A DNA stretch of 64,000 nucleotides from Panulirus ornatus (GCF_036320965.1 NC_092271.1:27083536-27147535), one strand, 5' to 3'. Shown: positions 46,480-58,721, counted from the first letter of the stretch. Numbers and translations are program-made. Notes: generated by a model not told the origin, from the sequence alone.

Positions 46480-47744
46480 AATAATATCTCTAGCTCTGTA
46501 CCAAGTGGGGGCAATAAGCACCTATAATTCATAAGATACAAGCCAACCTAACTTTTAAGTCGCCTCACACGTATCATTTCCTCTCATGAATCTCCCATTA
46601 TGTAAGTACGAAGGTAATGATGAACAGCTCCTGAGAGATGACACTTTATCAAGTGGGCTTGGTGGGTTGGGTGCTTTAAGCCACTGGAAAGAAAACGGCC
46701 CACCAGAAATGGGGTCCAGAAAGGGAAGATGGGTTAAGAGTGGTGAACTGGTCGACTGGATATTTAGTGCATCAGTAGTAACGAGGTTCCTATAAAGTGG
46801 TGCAGCAGTGGGAGGCAGTGGAGCGAGGAGCCTCCAGGTATACTGCAGTAATTGCTTAAGTGACTGCTTCCCGAGCGTGGATGAGGCAGGACAGTCCCAT
46901 TCCCACAGACGGCAGGATACGAAGCGCCCACAGGGCCGAAGCTCACCTACATCCAGGTCGGGACTTTAGCCTCTGTTAATGTGTAGGGGATGGAGGGAGG
47001 GAGGGAGGGGGGGGGATGATGTAAGTATCCCTCGTTGTGACTACCCGATGCATCTGATGGTCGAAACTCCCCGAAACCGACCACTGAGACTGATATCTAG
47101 TGACGTCGAAAAGTATGTATACATATATATATTTTTTTTCTTCTCGAGTGTTGTGCTTCGGGTATGTCCATTTTCCCCGGAGCTCCTGGCTCGACGTGGG
47201 AGCGGAAACTATAGAAGAAAAAAACTTCTACAGAACATAGGAGTCTGTTCCTATGGAAATTACCCCCCCCCCCTCCCGGCATTGTGTTCACTTCCCACAG
47301 TTATAGTAGACTTAACAAGCTGTGTTGTTACATTTGGGGGCGGGTCATGTCATTTGAATGTAACTACCAGTCGTGTCCGCCAAACAAGCGGGTGATAACA
47401 ACTTTGTGAATTAGTGTTTAACGGTGTGGATTCCACCCAAAGGAAACCTAATGGCATTCCCCACCACCACCCCACACTTTTTTTTTCCTCCTCTCTTTCC
47501 AGTCATCCTAAAAATCTCGACTCGTCCAGGAGAGGTCTGGATGATGGGAAACAAGGTCGTCGTCGTCGTCTTCGTGGGTCGTTCAACTCCTGGAAGTCTG
47601 GAATGTCCGTCTTTCCCGTCGCATTATGCAGATGAAGGAGGTGGAACACCGAGGACAGATGACGTGTGCACTCGGTAAATACGTACGTCCAGAGCTGCCT
47701 CTCGCCTGCGGCATGTACCTACCCCTGACCTCCCACCGTAGCTT
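46476..47744. other. Unassigned stretch
   Basis: Short G-run (47009-47015), T-run (47132-47140) and C-run (47265-47273). The plus frame at 46586-46795 (contains NDEQLLRDDTLSSGLGGLG) is somewhat protein-like but has no splice or promoter support. Confidence 0.4.
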
Positions 47745-48060
47745 GCTGGCTCGACTGAGATTAGCTGCTGGATTTAGAGTCATAGCTGAGACAGGTTCTT
47801 AGCTGACACGGTTGAGGTTAGCTGTTGGATGAGAGCTTTGGCTGAGACAGGTCCTTAGCTGACTTGATTGAGATTAGCTGTTGGATGAGGGTCTTAGCTG
47901 AGACGGATCCTTAGCTGACTTGACTGAGGTTAGCTGTTGGATGAGATTCCTACCTGAGACCGTCTTGTTTTTAGCTCTCTTGGCTGAGATTGTTGAGTTT
48001 CATGGACGAGACGGATTTTCAGCTAATATGAAGGAAAGTAGCTGTTGGCTGAAACTGCAC
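47745..48060. repeat. 57-bp minisatellite, about 5 diverged copies
   Basis: TTAGCTGTTGGATGAG heads units at 47818, 47874 and 47930 (spacing 56), with an earlier diverged one at about 47760 and a later one near 48045. Each contains TAGCTGAGAC and TTAGCTGACTTGA. Confidence 0.85.
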
Positions 48061-48779
48061 TGCTGGAACTGGTGTGCATATCAACGTTGACATAAATGAT
48101 TAATTTAGGCAGAACTGATTCTCTTTGTTCTGAGGCCAGATTGACGCGGAAACGCCTATGATCCAATCAGATAGAGACTTGAGATATACTTGTCTTTTTC
48201 ATGTTGTCCATATGGATCTGAAGACCTGGTCAAGGGAGACAACAGAATGAAATTAGGGTGAGAAGTAGCGCGTCTGTTACGTCTCCTTAGCGATCTAATC
48301 TTGTCTCCGTCTCCACTAAGCACCTCTGGCTACTGTCTGTTACGTCTCCGTGGAGGAACAGTTGAAAGGATCGAGCAGAATGGCCGAGTATAAACAAATC
48401 AAAGTAAGGCGTTAAAAGGGTAAAAAGTGGACTTATACAAATTAGCGATGAATTTGTATAGAAACAGTATCTTAAAAACAGTAGCTCCTTCGGACGTATT
48501 TGTAAGACTTATTGAAGATCTTGGAAGTTTTACATCTGTTCTGTCTTGATGTATATGAGATGTTCAGGTCAGCTGTTGCTGCTCACAATAGTGGTCAGAA
48601 AGCCCTGGTATAGACCCTGAGAACTGGTGCTTGTCGGCATCAGTGTAATGTTGGTGCTGTGTGTCTTGGCTTACGGTCTGCGACGCGGGATCGTGCCGAT
48701 GTAATACCACAGTGTTTGCGACGGGGGGTCGCACGCGTGACGCGCTTCAGTTTCAGACGCGGGAGCCGTACTGAAAGGG
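48061..48779. other. Unassigned stretch
   Basis: CTGTTACGTCTCC occurs twice (about 48270 and 48337). Otherwise there is nothing recognisable. Confidence 0.45.
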
Positions 48780-49420
48780 GGAGAGTTTATGAGTGCTTCC
48801 TCCTCAAACTGCCTCACTCACTACTCTCCCACTAACAGTATCCTCTTCAACCTCCACCATCAAAGGGCCTCCTCACTCCAACATTTAGACCCCCTACCCT
48901 CGTCTCCCACCCCCAGTGCAACATCCTCCCCACCCCAGCATCCTCCCCAACGACAGCCGCATTCCTCTTCAGCCTTGCCTCCCCTCTGCTACTCTCATCT
49001 CCCCATATCTTCCCTAACAACCCCGGTCTTCCTCCCTTGCCCTTATCGTGCCACGCCCCCTCCCACACCAACACTGGCCTCCTCCCCCCTCCCCCACTTA
49101 CCACCCACTTAGACACCCACCTATCACCTCCCTCGCCCACTTACCACCCAACTAAACGTTCATCCGTGATATGCCTGCCACCACGCCCACCGCCGCCACT
49201 ACCCTTTCCAGCACCACGAACACCACCCATTGATGCCACAGCCACCCTGTCTTCACCACAACCCCCACCGCCTCCGCCACCACCACCACCGACTCCACCA
49301 CCACCACCACCGACTCCACCACCATTCTCATATCCATGACGGCGACGACCACCACGATCCCCACGTAGTCCCCCCTGGTCAGTAGTCCCCCTCCCCTCAC
49401 CATACCTAATGGAGGCCACA
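48780..49420. other. C-rich and CAC-triplet stretch
   Basis: CCTCC/CCACC-rich throughout. A run of CAC triplets at 49260-49322 holds a duplicated CACCACCACCGACTCCACCA. The Pro-rich plus and Gly-rich minus frames are artefacts. Confidence 0.65.
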
Positions 49421-49642
49421 CGTGGTGTGATTAGCCCAGTTTTTGTAACCCTAAGCTGTGACGTGAGTTGTTGTAGTTGTTGTTGCAGTTACGGTGGCCT
49501 TTGCTGTGGTGACTGTGTCTAATTTCAGGTGTGGTGGCGGCGTTACAGAGGTGGGTGTGGTGAATGGTGTGGTAGGCGTGGTTTTCTGGTGCTTTGTTGG
49601 CGTTTCTGTTGTTGCTTTATTGATGAAGGCGATTACTGTTGG
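49421..49642. other. Unassigned GT-rich spacer
   Basis: GTGGTG-rich, and no gene. Confidence 0.45.
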
Positions 49643-49746
<104 letters not shown>

Positions 49747-49796
49747 CTATGAGTACACGGGGAAAAGTGAACAACCCACAGAATCCTCTCTCATCT

Positions 49797-49798
<2 letters not shown>

Positions 49799-49875
<77 letters not shown>
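49799..49875. repeat. (CT)n microsatellite
   Basis: 38 CT units. Confidence 0.97.
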
Positions 49876-49880
<5 letters not shown>

Positions 49881-50205
49881 GAGGAAGGAGCCTAACCACC
49901 TCTCCCCCCGCGACCCAGCTGGTGATAAAATGATAACCCTGCCACCAGACACAAGGAAGCCAGCAGCCTCTTCATTACCCCGTCCGTGATAACACCAATA
50001 AGCAGCGGGTTATCGCCGGTCCTTCGTTGTGATTGGGCGAGCACCGACCCCGCTGGGGTAGGCGGTAAGCTCCCTGGTCTACCCACGTGCTTGACTTGTG
50101 TTGCTGTATCTGCTGTTACTGATGAAGCTGTTCCTGCTCCTGCCCTGCTGTTGCTGCTCTTGCTACTTGTTTCTGTAGCTAAGGTGACATCAGCAACAAC
50201 AACAA
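49876..50205. other. Unassigned stretch
   Basis: Unique sequence with no supported gene. Confidence 0.45.
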
Positions 50206-50340
50206 CAATACTACCACTACTACTACTACTACTACTGCTACTACTACTACTACTACTACCACTACTACTACTACTACTACCATTGCTACTACTACTACTA
50301 CTACCATTGTTACTACTACTACTACTACTACTACTACTAG

Positions 50341-50373
<33 letters not shown>

Positions 50374-50468
50374 CATTGCTACTACTACTACTACTACCAT
50401 TGTTACTACTACTACTACTACTACTACTACTAGTACTACTACTACTACTACTACTTCTACTACTACTA
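50206..50468. repeat. (TAC)n tract with a 93-bp higher-order duplication
   Basis: Within the TAC repeat the marker strings CATTGCT (50281, 50374), CATTGTT (50305, 50398) and CTAGTAC (50337, 50430) each recur at exactly 93 bp. An expanded block was therefore duplicated as a unit. Leu-, Ser- or Val-run frames are artefacts. Confidence 0.95.
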
Positions 50469-50559
50469 AATACATCATTATCGGTTTTAACCACATTAGT
50501 ATCGGTTACATCATCCCTCAACTGATCATTCTTGTCCATTTATGTAATTAAGGTCTCAT

Positions 50560-50602
50560 CATTATCATCATCGTCATCATCATCATCATCATCATCATCA
50601 TT
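50560..50602. repeat. (ATC)n microsatellite
   Basis: About 13 ATC units with one CGT interruption. Confidence 0.94.
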
Positions 50603-50944
50603 GGGACCTGGTCATTCCTGTAGGCACATCATCACCATTGGTCTCTCATAATACAGTCTCACTCTCGTCCCCTTTTCATCACACGTCTCTCCTTTTTTCC
50701 CCCGCATGATTCATAGTATCACCTTTACATAAAACTGAAGATTAGGAGGAGAGGTTCACTGTTGTGATGGGGTACTTGTTATGTAATATATAAATTGATA
50801 GTTTTTATCAATTACATCAAAGCAGGACGTTCAAGGGAGTACAGTAATCATATCAGATATATTTGGGGAAGTGTTTCAAAGCTATTTTTTTTCTGTATAG
50901 AACTACCAGTCGACTAATCGTGAATTAAGGATGCACTTGATAAC
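50603..50944. other. Unassigned stretch
   Basis: AT-leaning unique sequence, no gene. Confidence 0.45.
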
Positions 50945-51130
50945 CAAACCTCTGCGCACGGCGTCACGACCCTTGCGTGCGATGGTACGACCCTTAAGCA
51001 TGACCTTACGATCCTTGGCAACGACACTACCACATTAGAGTATGACAGTACAACACCTGAGTATGACCCTTATGGGTCAGAGCGAATAAAAAAGACCTCA
51101 CAGTCAGGGGTCGTTCCGTCGAAGTCATGG
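50945..51130 (+). repeat. 21-bp family, copy 4
   Basis: Diverged units GCGATGGTACGACCCTTAAG, CATGACCTTACGATCCTTG and GTATGACAGTACAACACCTG, then an inverted-type end with CAGGGGTCGTTCCGTCG (51106-51122). Layout matches copies 2 and 3. Confidence 0.75.
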
Positions 51131-51490
51131 GTCGTGTCGCTGTAATCATACCAAAAAAAAAAACCCAATCGTCCTATCCAGACCTGGGTATTATCCGCTG
51201 ACAATCAGAACCAAAAAAAAAAAAAAAAAAAACTCCACTGCATTCACAAGTATCTCGTCACATCTAACCTCATCAAGCGAAATCCCTTACCTCTCCCCCT
51301 TCCTCCTCCCCAGTACTTAGGCAAGGTCCGAGTGGTGTAATCCCATCCCTCCTCCCCTCCTCCCAAACGACCCCATTATCCACTCCCTAAATCCCACACA
51401 CACACACAAGAGGACGCAACGAGCCACCGCGACCATGGAGACTGGTAGCCGAAGCAATGGAGCAAAACCCACATTTACTCGCACCTCACT
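51131..51490. other. Unassigned stretch with poly-A runs and short (CA)n
   Basis: A-runs at about 51153-51163 and 51213-51231, and a short CA tract near 51396-51408. No gene. Confidence 0.5.
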
Positions 51491-51521
51491 CCCCACACAC
51501 ACACACACACACACACACACC
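51491..51521. repeat. (CA)n microsatellite
   Basis: About 15 units. Confidence 0.94.
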
Positions 51522-51714
51522 ACCCCCTGCAGGAGACAGGCCAGTGGAAGCACCATCACCCGCTATTAGTGAATGGTCGTGTGCCTTGGTGTGTAGGAAG
51601 GGGGAGGTGGGGTGCGCCGCCGCGAATGGCCCATTTGGCAACAGAAAGGCGCGCCCTGCCGAACGGCGCGAAAAAATAACAAAAATCAGGGACGTCGCGT
51701 GTTCCCTCAACAGC

Positions 51715-51788
51715 TTCGCGGTCCAGCGTTGGCTAATCTGTACCAACAGGGCGAGGGTTCGTTCCCCTTCGTCGCCGGTCAAGAGAGT
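51715..51788 (+). mobile_element. tRNA-derived SINE fragment with (CA)n tail
   Basis: A T-arm with five paired positions is visible: GAGGG (51753-51757), loop TTCGTTC (51758-51764), CCCTT (51765-51769). AGCGTTGGCTAATCTG upstream occupies the A-box/D-arm region. CGTCGCCGGTCAAGAGAGTA follows and passes directly into a CA array. No full cloverleaf with an acceptor stem is evident. Confidence 0.45.
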
Positions 51789-51789
51789 A

Positions 51790-51822
<33 letters not shown>
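51789..51822. repeat. (CA)n microsatellite, SINE tail
   Basis: About 16 units. Confidence 0.95.
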
Positions 51823-51824
<2 letters not shown>

Positions 51825-51899
51825 ACTCCGTCTCTTCTAAGCCGAAAATCCCTTACCATAAGTTATTCTCCCGGTAATTCCAAGTGAGTTGTCTGGATG

Positions 51900-51926
51900 G
51901 TGTGTGTCTGTGTGTGTGTGTGTGTC

Positions 51927-51973
<47 letters not shown>
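51900..51973. repeat. (GT)n microsatellite
   Basis: About 34 units with CTGT and CTGTAT interruptions in the first third. Confidence 0.95.
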
Positions 51974-51975
<2 letters not shown>

Positions 51976-52913
51976 GGCCACATGGGGCCTCTGGGATCAC
52001 ACTAGCGGGAGGTAAACATGGTACATAAATCGTGTACTGTGGTGGAGGGACTGGAGGCCGAGGCGACAGCGTCGGCGGCCGTAACCTGAAGCTACCCGGC
52101 CTGGCGCCATTGTCTCGCCCAGTAATCCGGTTTCCCTCTATTGAGAGGGTGACATACGGGCGCCTGGGGTATCCCTTCCTCCCCTCCCTCGACCAGGGTG
52201 TCTATTTCTTGGACTTTTAAAACTCCCCTTGAGCTGGATATCCTTTCTACTATCCTCTGGAATTCAGAGGAGAATCACGCGCGCTTCTCTGACACTCTTC
52301 TGTCCGCGGTGGGGTCGGAAAATGGCCGAGGATGGCGTATATCCCCGCCAGGGTTCCCCGCCAAAGATAGCCAATGAGGCGTGATACAGAGCCGCGGTTG
52401 TCAGCGCTGACCCAACGCCACCGCTGAGGTAAATGGGATAAAATGGGAGCCTGAGATAACTCTCGGGGCGATGAATGGGGGACAATGCGCTCAGGTCTAG
52501 TGTCCCCTCATGATCCTACAGAGCTTTAGGGCGATAAATGTGACTAGTTTTCATGTCGATGGGGCGCGCAGAAGTGATGAGTTAATTGTGGGGTAGGGGC
52601 GCTGGGTAGGATGTTTTTTTTTTGTGCGTTGGGGAGGATGTTTGGTGGGGTGCTGGGGAGGATGTGTGGTGGGAGGCAGGGGAGGTTGTCTAATGGGGCG
52701 CTGGTAGCCTACAATGGTTATTAAGGAGTCACTGAATTAATGGGAGAAAGAACGATGGAAGACGATCTTCGTATGGGGAGAGACGGAGGGAGGCCAGGGT
52801 GTTGACGGGCCTCTCATGATTTAAGAATGGTCCCCAGCCTTGCGGCACAACACTGGTAACCCCAGCTAATTTCGAAAAGGCCCCTCAAACACGACACCTC
52901 TGTTCCTCTTCAA
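51974..52913. other. Unassigned, relatively GC-rich unique stretch
   Basis: 52040-52480 is richer in CG dinucleotides than its surroundings and contains AGCCAATGAG (CCAAT) at about 52370. It could be regulatory, but no gene start is identifiable. 52570-52700 has loose GGGGCGCTGGG and GGAGGATG echoes. Confidence 0.4.
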
Positions 52914-53223
52914 CTAAGATGATATCTTTCTATCCAACAAGGAAGTCTCCGTTTTACTCCAGCTTGGAAATCCAGATGCCTTTCCAGCAACCTCCTCTGT
53001 GGTGTAATTGTGTAGTGCCTTCTTAGTGACACACGAGCCAACCATGCACCTGACAAAGCCCACCCTCTCATGGAAAAGCGCGACATCTGTAGTCTCTCTG
53101 GGTGGGTGCTCCTTTACCAGTGACCAACCATTTGATTTTAGATTACCTTTTCCTTTGGTTTGATAGACCACATTTGTCAGATGTTCTGGTCTGTAGTTTA
53201 TTAAGCTTTCCCGATCATATTTT
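52914..53223 (-). CDS. Candidate terminal exon, unidentified protein
   Basis: This is the most gene-like segment in the window. On the minus strand TTTTCATGCTTGTCTTTAG is a good splice acceptor. The exon then starts with one base before KYDRESLINYRPEHLTNVVY, continues through NGWSLVKEHPPRETTDVALF and CTTEEVAG-type sequence (residues TTEEVAGKASGFPSWSK), and stops with SLLDRKISS at 52914. That is about 102 codons of charged, varied, non-repetitive sequence with Trp, Cys and His scattered. A GT array (53250-53288) lies just upstream, as is common for introns here. No polyadenylation signal was checked beyond the stop. I do not recognise the family, and no transposon motif is visible. Confidence 0.38.
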
Positions 53224-53246
53224 CTAAAGACAAGCATGAAAAGCGA

Positions 53247-53249
<3 letters not shown>

Positions 53250-53288
<39 letters not shown>
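53250..53288. repeat. (GT)n microsatellite
   Basis: About 19 units. Confidence 0.96.
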
Positions 53289-53291
<3 letters not shown>

Positions 53292-53839
53292 TATGCGTGC
53301 ATTTTCGTCCTTGCTTTATTTATGAGGTGGGTGTGAGCTGCGGTGCTGCTGCCGTGTTGCTCATAATCATAAAAGTGCTGTAAAACGGCACTTTTGCATC
53401 AGGAACTGCTAGAATATACGCAACAGCATCACCGTGCACCTGAGGGCTATTACCACTAGCGTTACCAGCGCTTTCGGCAAGCACTCGCCGCCTGCGTCCC
53501 ATTCATGATCTCCTGCGGAGGTCAAGGGTCGAACCCAACCCGAGTCTCATTCACGGTCTCCATCAGGTCAGAGGTGAGGGCGTAGGTGTTCCCACCAATT
53601 ATCCCAACAGCGGATGTCCCAGGATGCCTGGCGGTGCCCTCTCTCTCAGGGTCGCCCCGGGCATGGCGTAAGGCGAACCTTGTGATTCATCTCCGGCAGC
53701 TCTTGCGGTCGCCAGGGTCAAAGTCTTCCTTCTGCGGGAGTGGCTCTGGTGGCCTTCAGAATTTTTTTTTGCTGCTGGGGTGATCCCCCAAGACCGCAGT
53801 GGTTGTTGGGGTAATGGTGTCAGCGTGTCGACGACTGCA
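53289..53839. other. Unassigned stretch
   Basis: Unique sequence leading into the 33-bp repeat. T-run at 53762-53770. Confidence 0.45.
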
Positions 53840-54325
53840 CTTGCCTCGCGAAGGACAGGACCCCTCCGTTTGCGGGAGGAGTCGAAGGACAGGGTCTTCT
53901 GTCTGCGGGAGGAGTCGAAGGACAGGGTCTTCTGTCTGCGGGAGGAGTTGAAGGACAGGGTCTTCCGTCTGCGGGAGGAATTTGAAGGACAGGGTCTTCC
54001 GTCGGAGGGAGGAGTTACAGTATGGAGTCCTTTGTCTACGAGAGGAGTTGAGGGATGGTGTTCCGTCTGTGGCAGGAATTGAGGGACAGAGTTTTCCTTC
54101 CGCGGGATAGTTGAGGGACAGAGCCTTCCTTCTGCTGGAGGAGTTGAGGAACAGAGCCTTCCTTCTGCTGGAGGAGTTGAGGGACAGAGGCCTCCCTCTG
54201 CCGAAGAAGTTGAGGGATGGCGTCTTCTGTCTGCGAGAGGAATTGAGGAGTAGTATTTCATCGTTGAGAGACAGAGCCCCACGTCTACATGAGCTGAGGA
54301 ACAGGGTCCCTTCGTCTGCGGTAAG
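53840..54325. repeat. 33-bp minisatellite, about 14 diverged copies
   Basis: Units contain GAAGGACAGGGTCTTCTGTC then TGCGGGAGGAGTC. Copies at 53880-54000 are nearly identical, and outer ones diverge (GAGGGACAGAGCCTTCC). A 300-codon minus frame covers the array because the period is a multiple of three. Its Ser/Arg-rich repeat has no unique domain, so I treat it as an artefact, although a repetitive coding exon cannot be excluded. Confidence 0.9.
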
Positions 54326-55579
54326 TGGGGTAGGGGGAGGAGGAGGAGGCTGTTGGGCGTGTGCTCTTGGTGAGGTTTGTCATCGCTGTGAGTGGTCTGC
54401 TTCATGACGTTGGTGTTGGCTGACTCAGATCTGCATATTCGCTGGGTACATCTAATCTGAGTGGTGACAGGAGAATAACCCTCCCAATTATCCCCCTGCA
54501 AAGCTTTTGTTTAATGTTCCTTTTTCTTCTTCTTCTTCTTGGATCATACGGATGTCATACTGGGATTCCCGTATTCTGAACAGTTCTAACATAACGATGA
54601 TAATTTCTAAATTCCTCCCTGACTTTCCTCGTATCATTCACTTCATTTCAAACCGGATTTATGGTTCAGTCATCTGATACGGTTGTGACACGGAGAGACA
54701 CGCTCATCATATTCCTCTCACTCCTTTCGTCCCAAATATTCTTGCAATTATTCATTTCTACGTTACTCCCTTATTTCGTCCTAGGCCCAAAATATATAAA
54801 TATTTTCCAGTTTTGATATTGTCTAGTGAAAAAAAAATCATAACGAACCCAAGAGTCTATTTCAAGAGACGAAGTGATATAAAGAAATGGTTCACTTCAC
54901 CGTCTTATGATAACATCCTAATCCCATGACAGTACGAAACAGCTCTGGTCCCAGAGATGGTCTGATGAACCTTTTGACCCGCCTGTGGTCCGAATACAAC
55001 ACTAGTGGTTCGATCATCTCCTGGATCCTCCCAGGGCACGAATACGAATCTTAGCCTTGACTAAATTTCACACGTTTCGAACCCGTGAGCGAAGCAGCGG
55101 CGACTCAGGATACCTTGATCTTTCTTCTATCCAGTCACATAATCACGCTTCTTTGTTGTGAGGCGACGTTAACAAAGGCAAGTATAATGGAGTGTTCCGA
55201 GGAGAAAAATGGTCGATGAATCTCGATGTTTATGACGTTGTCACGGTAATATTGTGAAACAGCAAAACAATGAAGAAGGAAAGAAAAATAATATAAAAAA
55301 AAAACCGTTTCTACCCAGACATTTGACCTTTGCTGTGTCAATAGCTCACACCGCTGGAAGATCAGGTCGTGGTGGAGACTCACAATAAGCTTCCGAATCC
55401 CAAACATAGGTCTGCTAATCTTTCAAGCCATGACAGACAGCTATGAACCGATGTCATGCAAATGCCACTGTGTCTTTTACCCGAAGCTAAGGCTAAGAAA
55501 AAAAAAAAAACATTCTAATTGCTCTCTGACAAGACGGTCCTTCTTTTCCTCAAGCCTCGCATTGTACGACACGCCCCGC
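54326..55579. other. Unassigned 1.2-kb stretch
   Basis: Short (TTC)n at 54523-54540 and A-runs at 54830 and 55500. GGGTTCGAAA on the minus strand at about 55077-55086 is a partial B-box without an A-box. No gene. Confidence 0.45.

Positions 55580-55628
<49 letters not shown>
55580..55628. repeat. (CA)n microsatellite
   Basis: About 24 units. Confidence 0.96.
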
Positions 55629-55630
<2 letters not shown>

Positions 55631-55743
55631 CCAACACAACAACACCTCCAGCAGTTTAAGTCAAGCGTCTCCTTTCAGAAAACCGTGGTGAGCACGCACC
55701 CTTAAGGGGCGTAGACAAAATCACTGTGACAATGGACCTCCGA

Positions 55744-55788
55744 TACACACACACACACACAACATACACAAACACACACACACACACA
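55744..55788. repeat. Interrupted (CA)n
   Basis: Two CA blocks split by AACATACACAAA. Confidence 0.92.
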
Positions 55789-56189
<401 letters not shown>

Positions 56190-56300
56190 AATACAAAAGT
56201 AAACTTCATATGTGTACAGATCAGAACAGCAATATCCACGCGAATAAGCCTTCACCATGCACTCACAGAAGCACACACGTTCGTGCTAAGAAAAATGTAA

Positions 56301-56301
<1 letters not shown>

Positions 56302-56356
<55 letters not shown>

Positions 56357-56422
56357 TGTTGATATCACTAATGGTGCATCATGGGAAAATAGTTTATCAC
56401 TCATGTCGCCACGTCTCATAAC

Positions 56423-56472
<50 letters not shown>
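56302..56472. repeat. (GT)n and (CA)n in inverted array
   Basis: (GT)n at 56302-56354 and (CA)n at 56425-56472 are complementary and separated by a 70-nt spacer, so single strands could fold into a long hairpin. Confidence 0.93.
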
Positions 56473-56474
<2 letters not shown>

Positions 56475-56783
56475 ATAATAATACAGAGAGACAATCGACT
56501 GCTGGGGGCCACTTTCTGCCACCAGTGTGACGCCATCCAACATGACAAAAGAAGTTTGCACACGACCAGCGGGGCGTGGCCAGGGGAGGGAAGACTGGCG
56601 GGAGAGGGAGGGGAAGGGGAGGTGGGTGGCAGGAGGGAAGAGAGGAGCAAAGTGTAGGTAAGGTAATTTCCCCCTTGGCTTGAGCTCTTGAACATACTTC
56701 TGCACAATGTCCGACGTTCGTGAGGGTTGGACTCCTGCTGGGTGATCTAGCATCAACGTGCCAACGTCTCTGGACACTACGTC

Positions 56784-56785
<2 letters not shown>
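56473..56785. other. Unassigned stretch
   Basis: Purine-rich GGGAGG patch at 56580-56645. No gene. Confidence 0.45.

Positions 56786-56862
<77 letters not shown>
56786..56862. repeat. (TA)n microsatellite
   Basis: About 38 units. Confidence 0.97.
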
Positions 56863-56867
<5 letters not shown>

Positions 56868-56974
56868 GAGTGCCTTGGCGGTCAACTTGGGAAACTCCTC
56901 CTTCAGACAGTTGGTCTGATAATTGCTAGTGTTGACCCTGGGAGCCTTCCTGAACGAGCCTCTCTTAAGATCTC

Positions 56975-57245
56975 GCCTTCAGGTAGGTCGTCTCGCGAGT
57001 TCACGAAGGGCAGATGATGTTGCTTTTCCCTTTGTGGTTCCCAGGGAGCTCTTCGTCAGGTAGGTGGTGGTGTAGTCTTACTGGTACCTCGGGTGCTTCC
57101 TTCTGGGTAGGGTGGGTTGTTCCCTCTCCTATGGTGCCGCCCCCAGGGAACTCCCCCGCATCAGGCAGGTGGTCTTGCTTTACTCCCCTGTGGTGCCCCT
57201 GGGAGCTCCCCACCAGGTAAGTAGTGCTCCACATCAGGTGGGTAG
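56975..57245. repeat. Degenerate CATCAGGTAGGTGGT array
   Basis: TCAGGTAGGT-type strings at about 56978, 57055, 57158, 57209 and 57231 alternate with CCCAGGGAGCTC strings. Old minisatellite. Confidence 0.55.
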
Positions 57246-57687
57246 TCCCGCGACCCACCCCCTCCCTGCTCGTGCGTCAAGAGGTCATCACCGAGGGGCA
57301 GCACTTCCGGCCATGACTGGCGACACGGCGACTCACACCGTCGTCGCCGTCTTCGTCGTCGTCGTCGCTGTCGTCGCTGTCGACGGGTTACCTCCTGAAT
57401 TTCACCGAGACGACACTTGGCCCTGGAGGGGATGGTGAAGGCTGGACGATGGGGCGATGATGGTGCGGTGCGCTGGTGTTTCAGTGGTGTGGTGATGGGG
57501 AGGAGTGAAGATGATGACGCTGGCAGGGCTCAATCTATTACTCACATTTTGATCAAACGATTTACTCTCAATCAACAAACATCAGCTCGCTTACTTTTCC
57601 CCCCGAGCACACTCACCTCCCTCACCTGCACAAGCCAAACCAACCATCGAATTATACCGAGAAATTTGAACCCATTACCCGCGGCGT

Positions 57688-57689
<2 letters not shown>
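57246..57689. other. Unassigned stretch with CGT triplets
   Basis: GTCGTCGTCGTCGC-type triplets at 57340-57383. No gene. Confidence 0.5.

Positions 57690-57773
<84 letters not shown>
57690..57773. repeat. (CT)n microsatellite
   Basis: 42 units. Confidence 0.97.
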
Positions 57774-57781
<8 letters not shown>

Positions 57782-57957
57782 CCACACCTGCCACTTACGT
57801 CAGATTATTCCAAATTATAAGCGATTATATGACGGGTATGCGGGATTATATGAGAGAGATAATTCTCCCGGAGATAACCCATCGTCTCTGTTGTCAGGGA
57901 GAAGAATGACGTGTCCAGTGAGGCTGTCAAGTGTGGTTCTTGCCTGGGTTATCAAGG

Positions 57958-58128
57958 TCGCTAGGATGATGGTTGTAGCTGTTGCCAGGGTGATGGTTGT
58001 GGTTGCTAGGATGATGGTTGTGGTGGCTAGGATGATAGTTTGGGTTGCTAGGATGAGGGTTGTGGCCGCTAGGATGATAGTTGTGGTTGCTAGGATGACG
58101 GTTGTGGTTGCTAGGGTGATGGATGCCA
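57958..58128. repeat. 21-bp minisatellite, about 8 copies
   Basis: The unit is GTTGCTAGGATGATGGTTGT plus G, with GGTGGCTAGG and GCCGCTAGG variants. Confidence 0.93.
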
Positions 58129-58130
58129 AG

Positions 58131-58502
58131 CTGTTGATTAGTAGGGTGAGGGGTTGCTTGCTCACACTAACGACCGGGCTTGCTCGCTATGTTCACAGTG
58201 CCGTAACCTTACCTCACTGCTGGGGACTCTGCTGTGTTGTAACCGTAACGTAAGATGACATTACCTGTGTTGTTGTGTCTCAGGCTCACGGTAAAGCTTG
58301 TTCTGATCTTCGGTAACACGACAAGAGCTGTATTGTTGCGCCAGCTTAATGTAATAGAAAAGCTTAACCTGTTTTAAGCTTCCGTGACCGAGTAGGTGAA
58401 TTCGACGAAGGGGTAGGTCACTGGACGGATTTCGTTTGTCGTGTTTTAAGCTCAAACCAACAATGGGGTGTGTATGTGTTTTGACGCACGCTCACACCAC
58501 CA
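58131..58502. other. Unassigned stretch
   Basis: Nothing recognised. Confidence 0.45.
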
Positions 58503-58624
<122 letters not shown>

Positions 58625-58721
58625 TGTTAAGTATAGATGGTTAGGGCGGCGCCAGAGCTGACCTGTGAATCATTAATATGAAGCAGTAGAGAAATCTTAG
58701 AGAGAGTTGTAAACGTCTACA

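Noticed and set aside
46586..46795. 70-codon plus-strand frame containing NDEQLLRDDTLSSG
   Set aside because: Mildly protein-like but without promoter, splice site or homology I can recognise. Left in the unassigned stretch.
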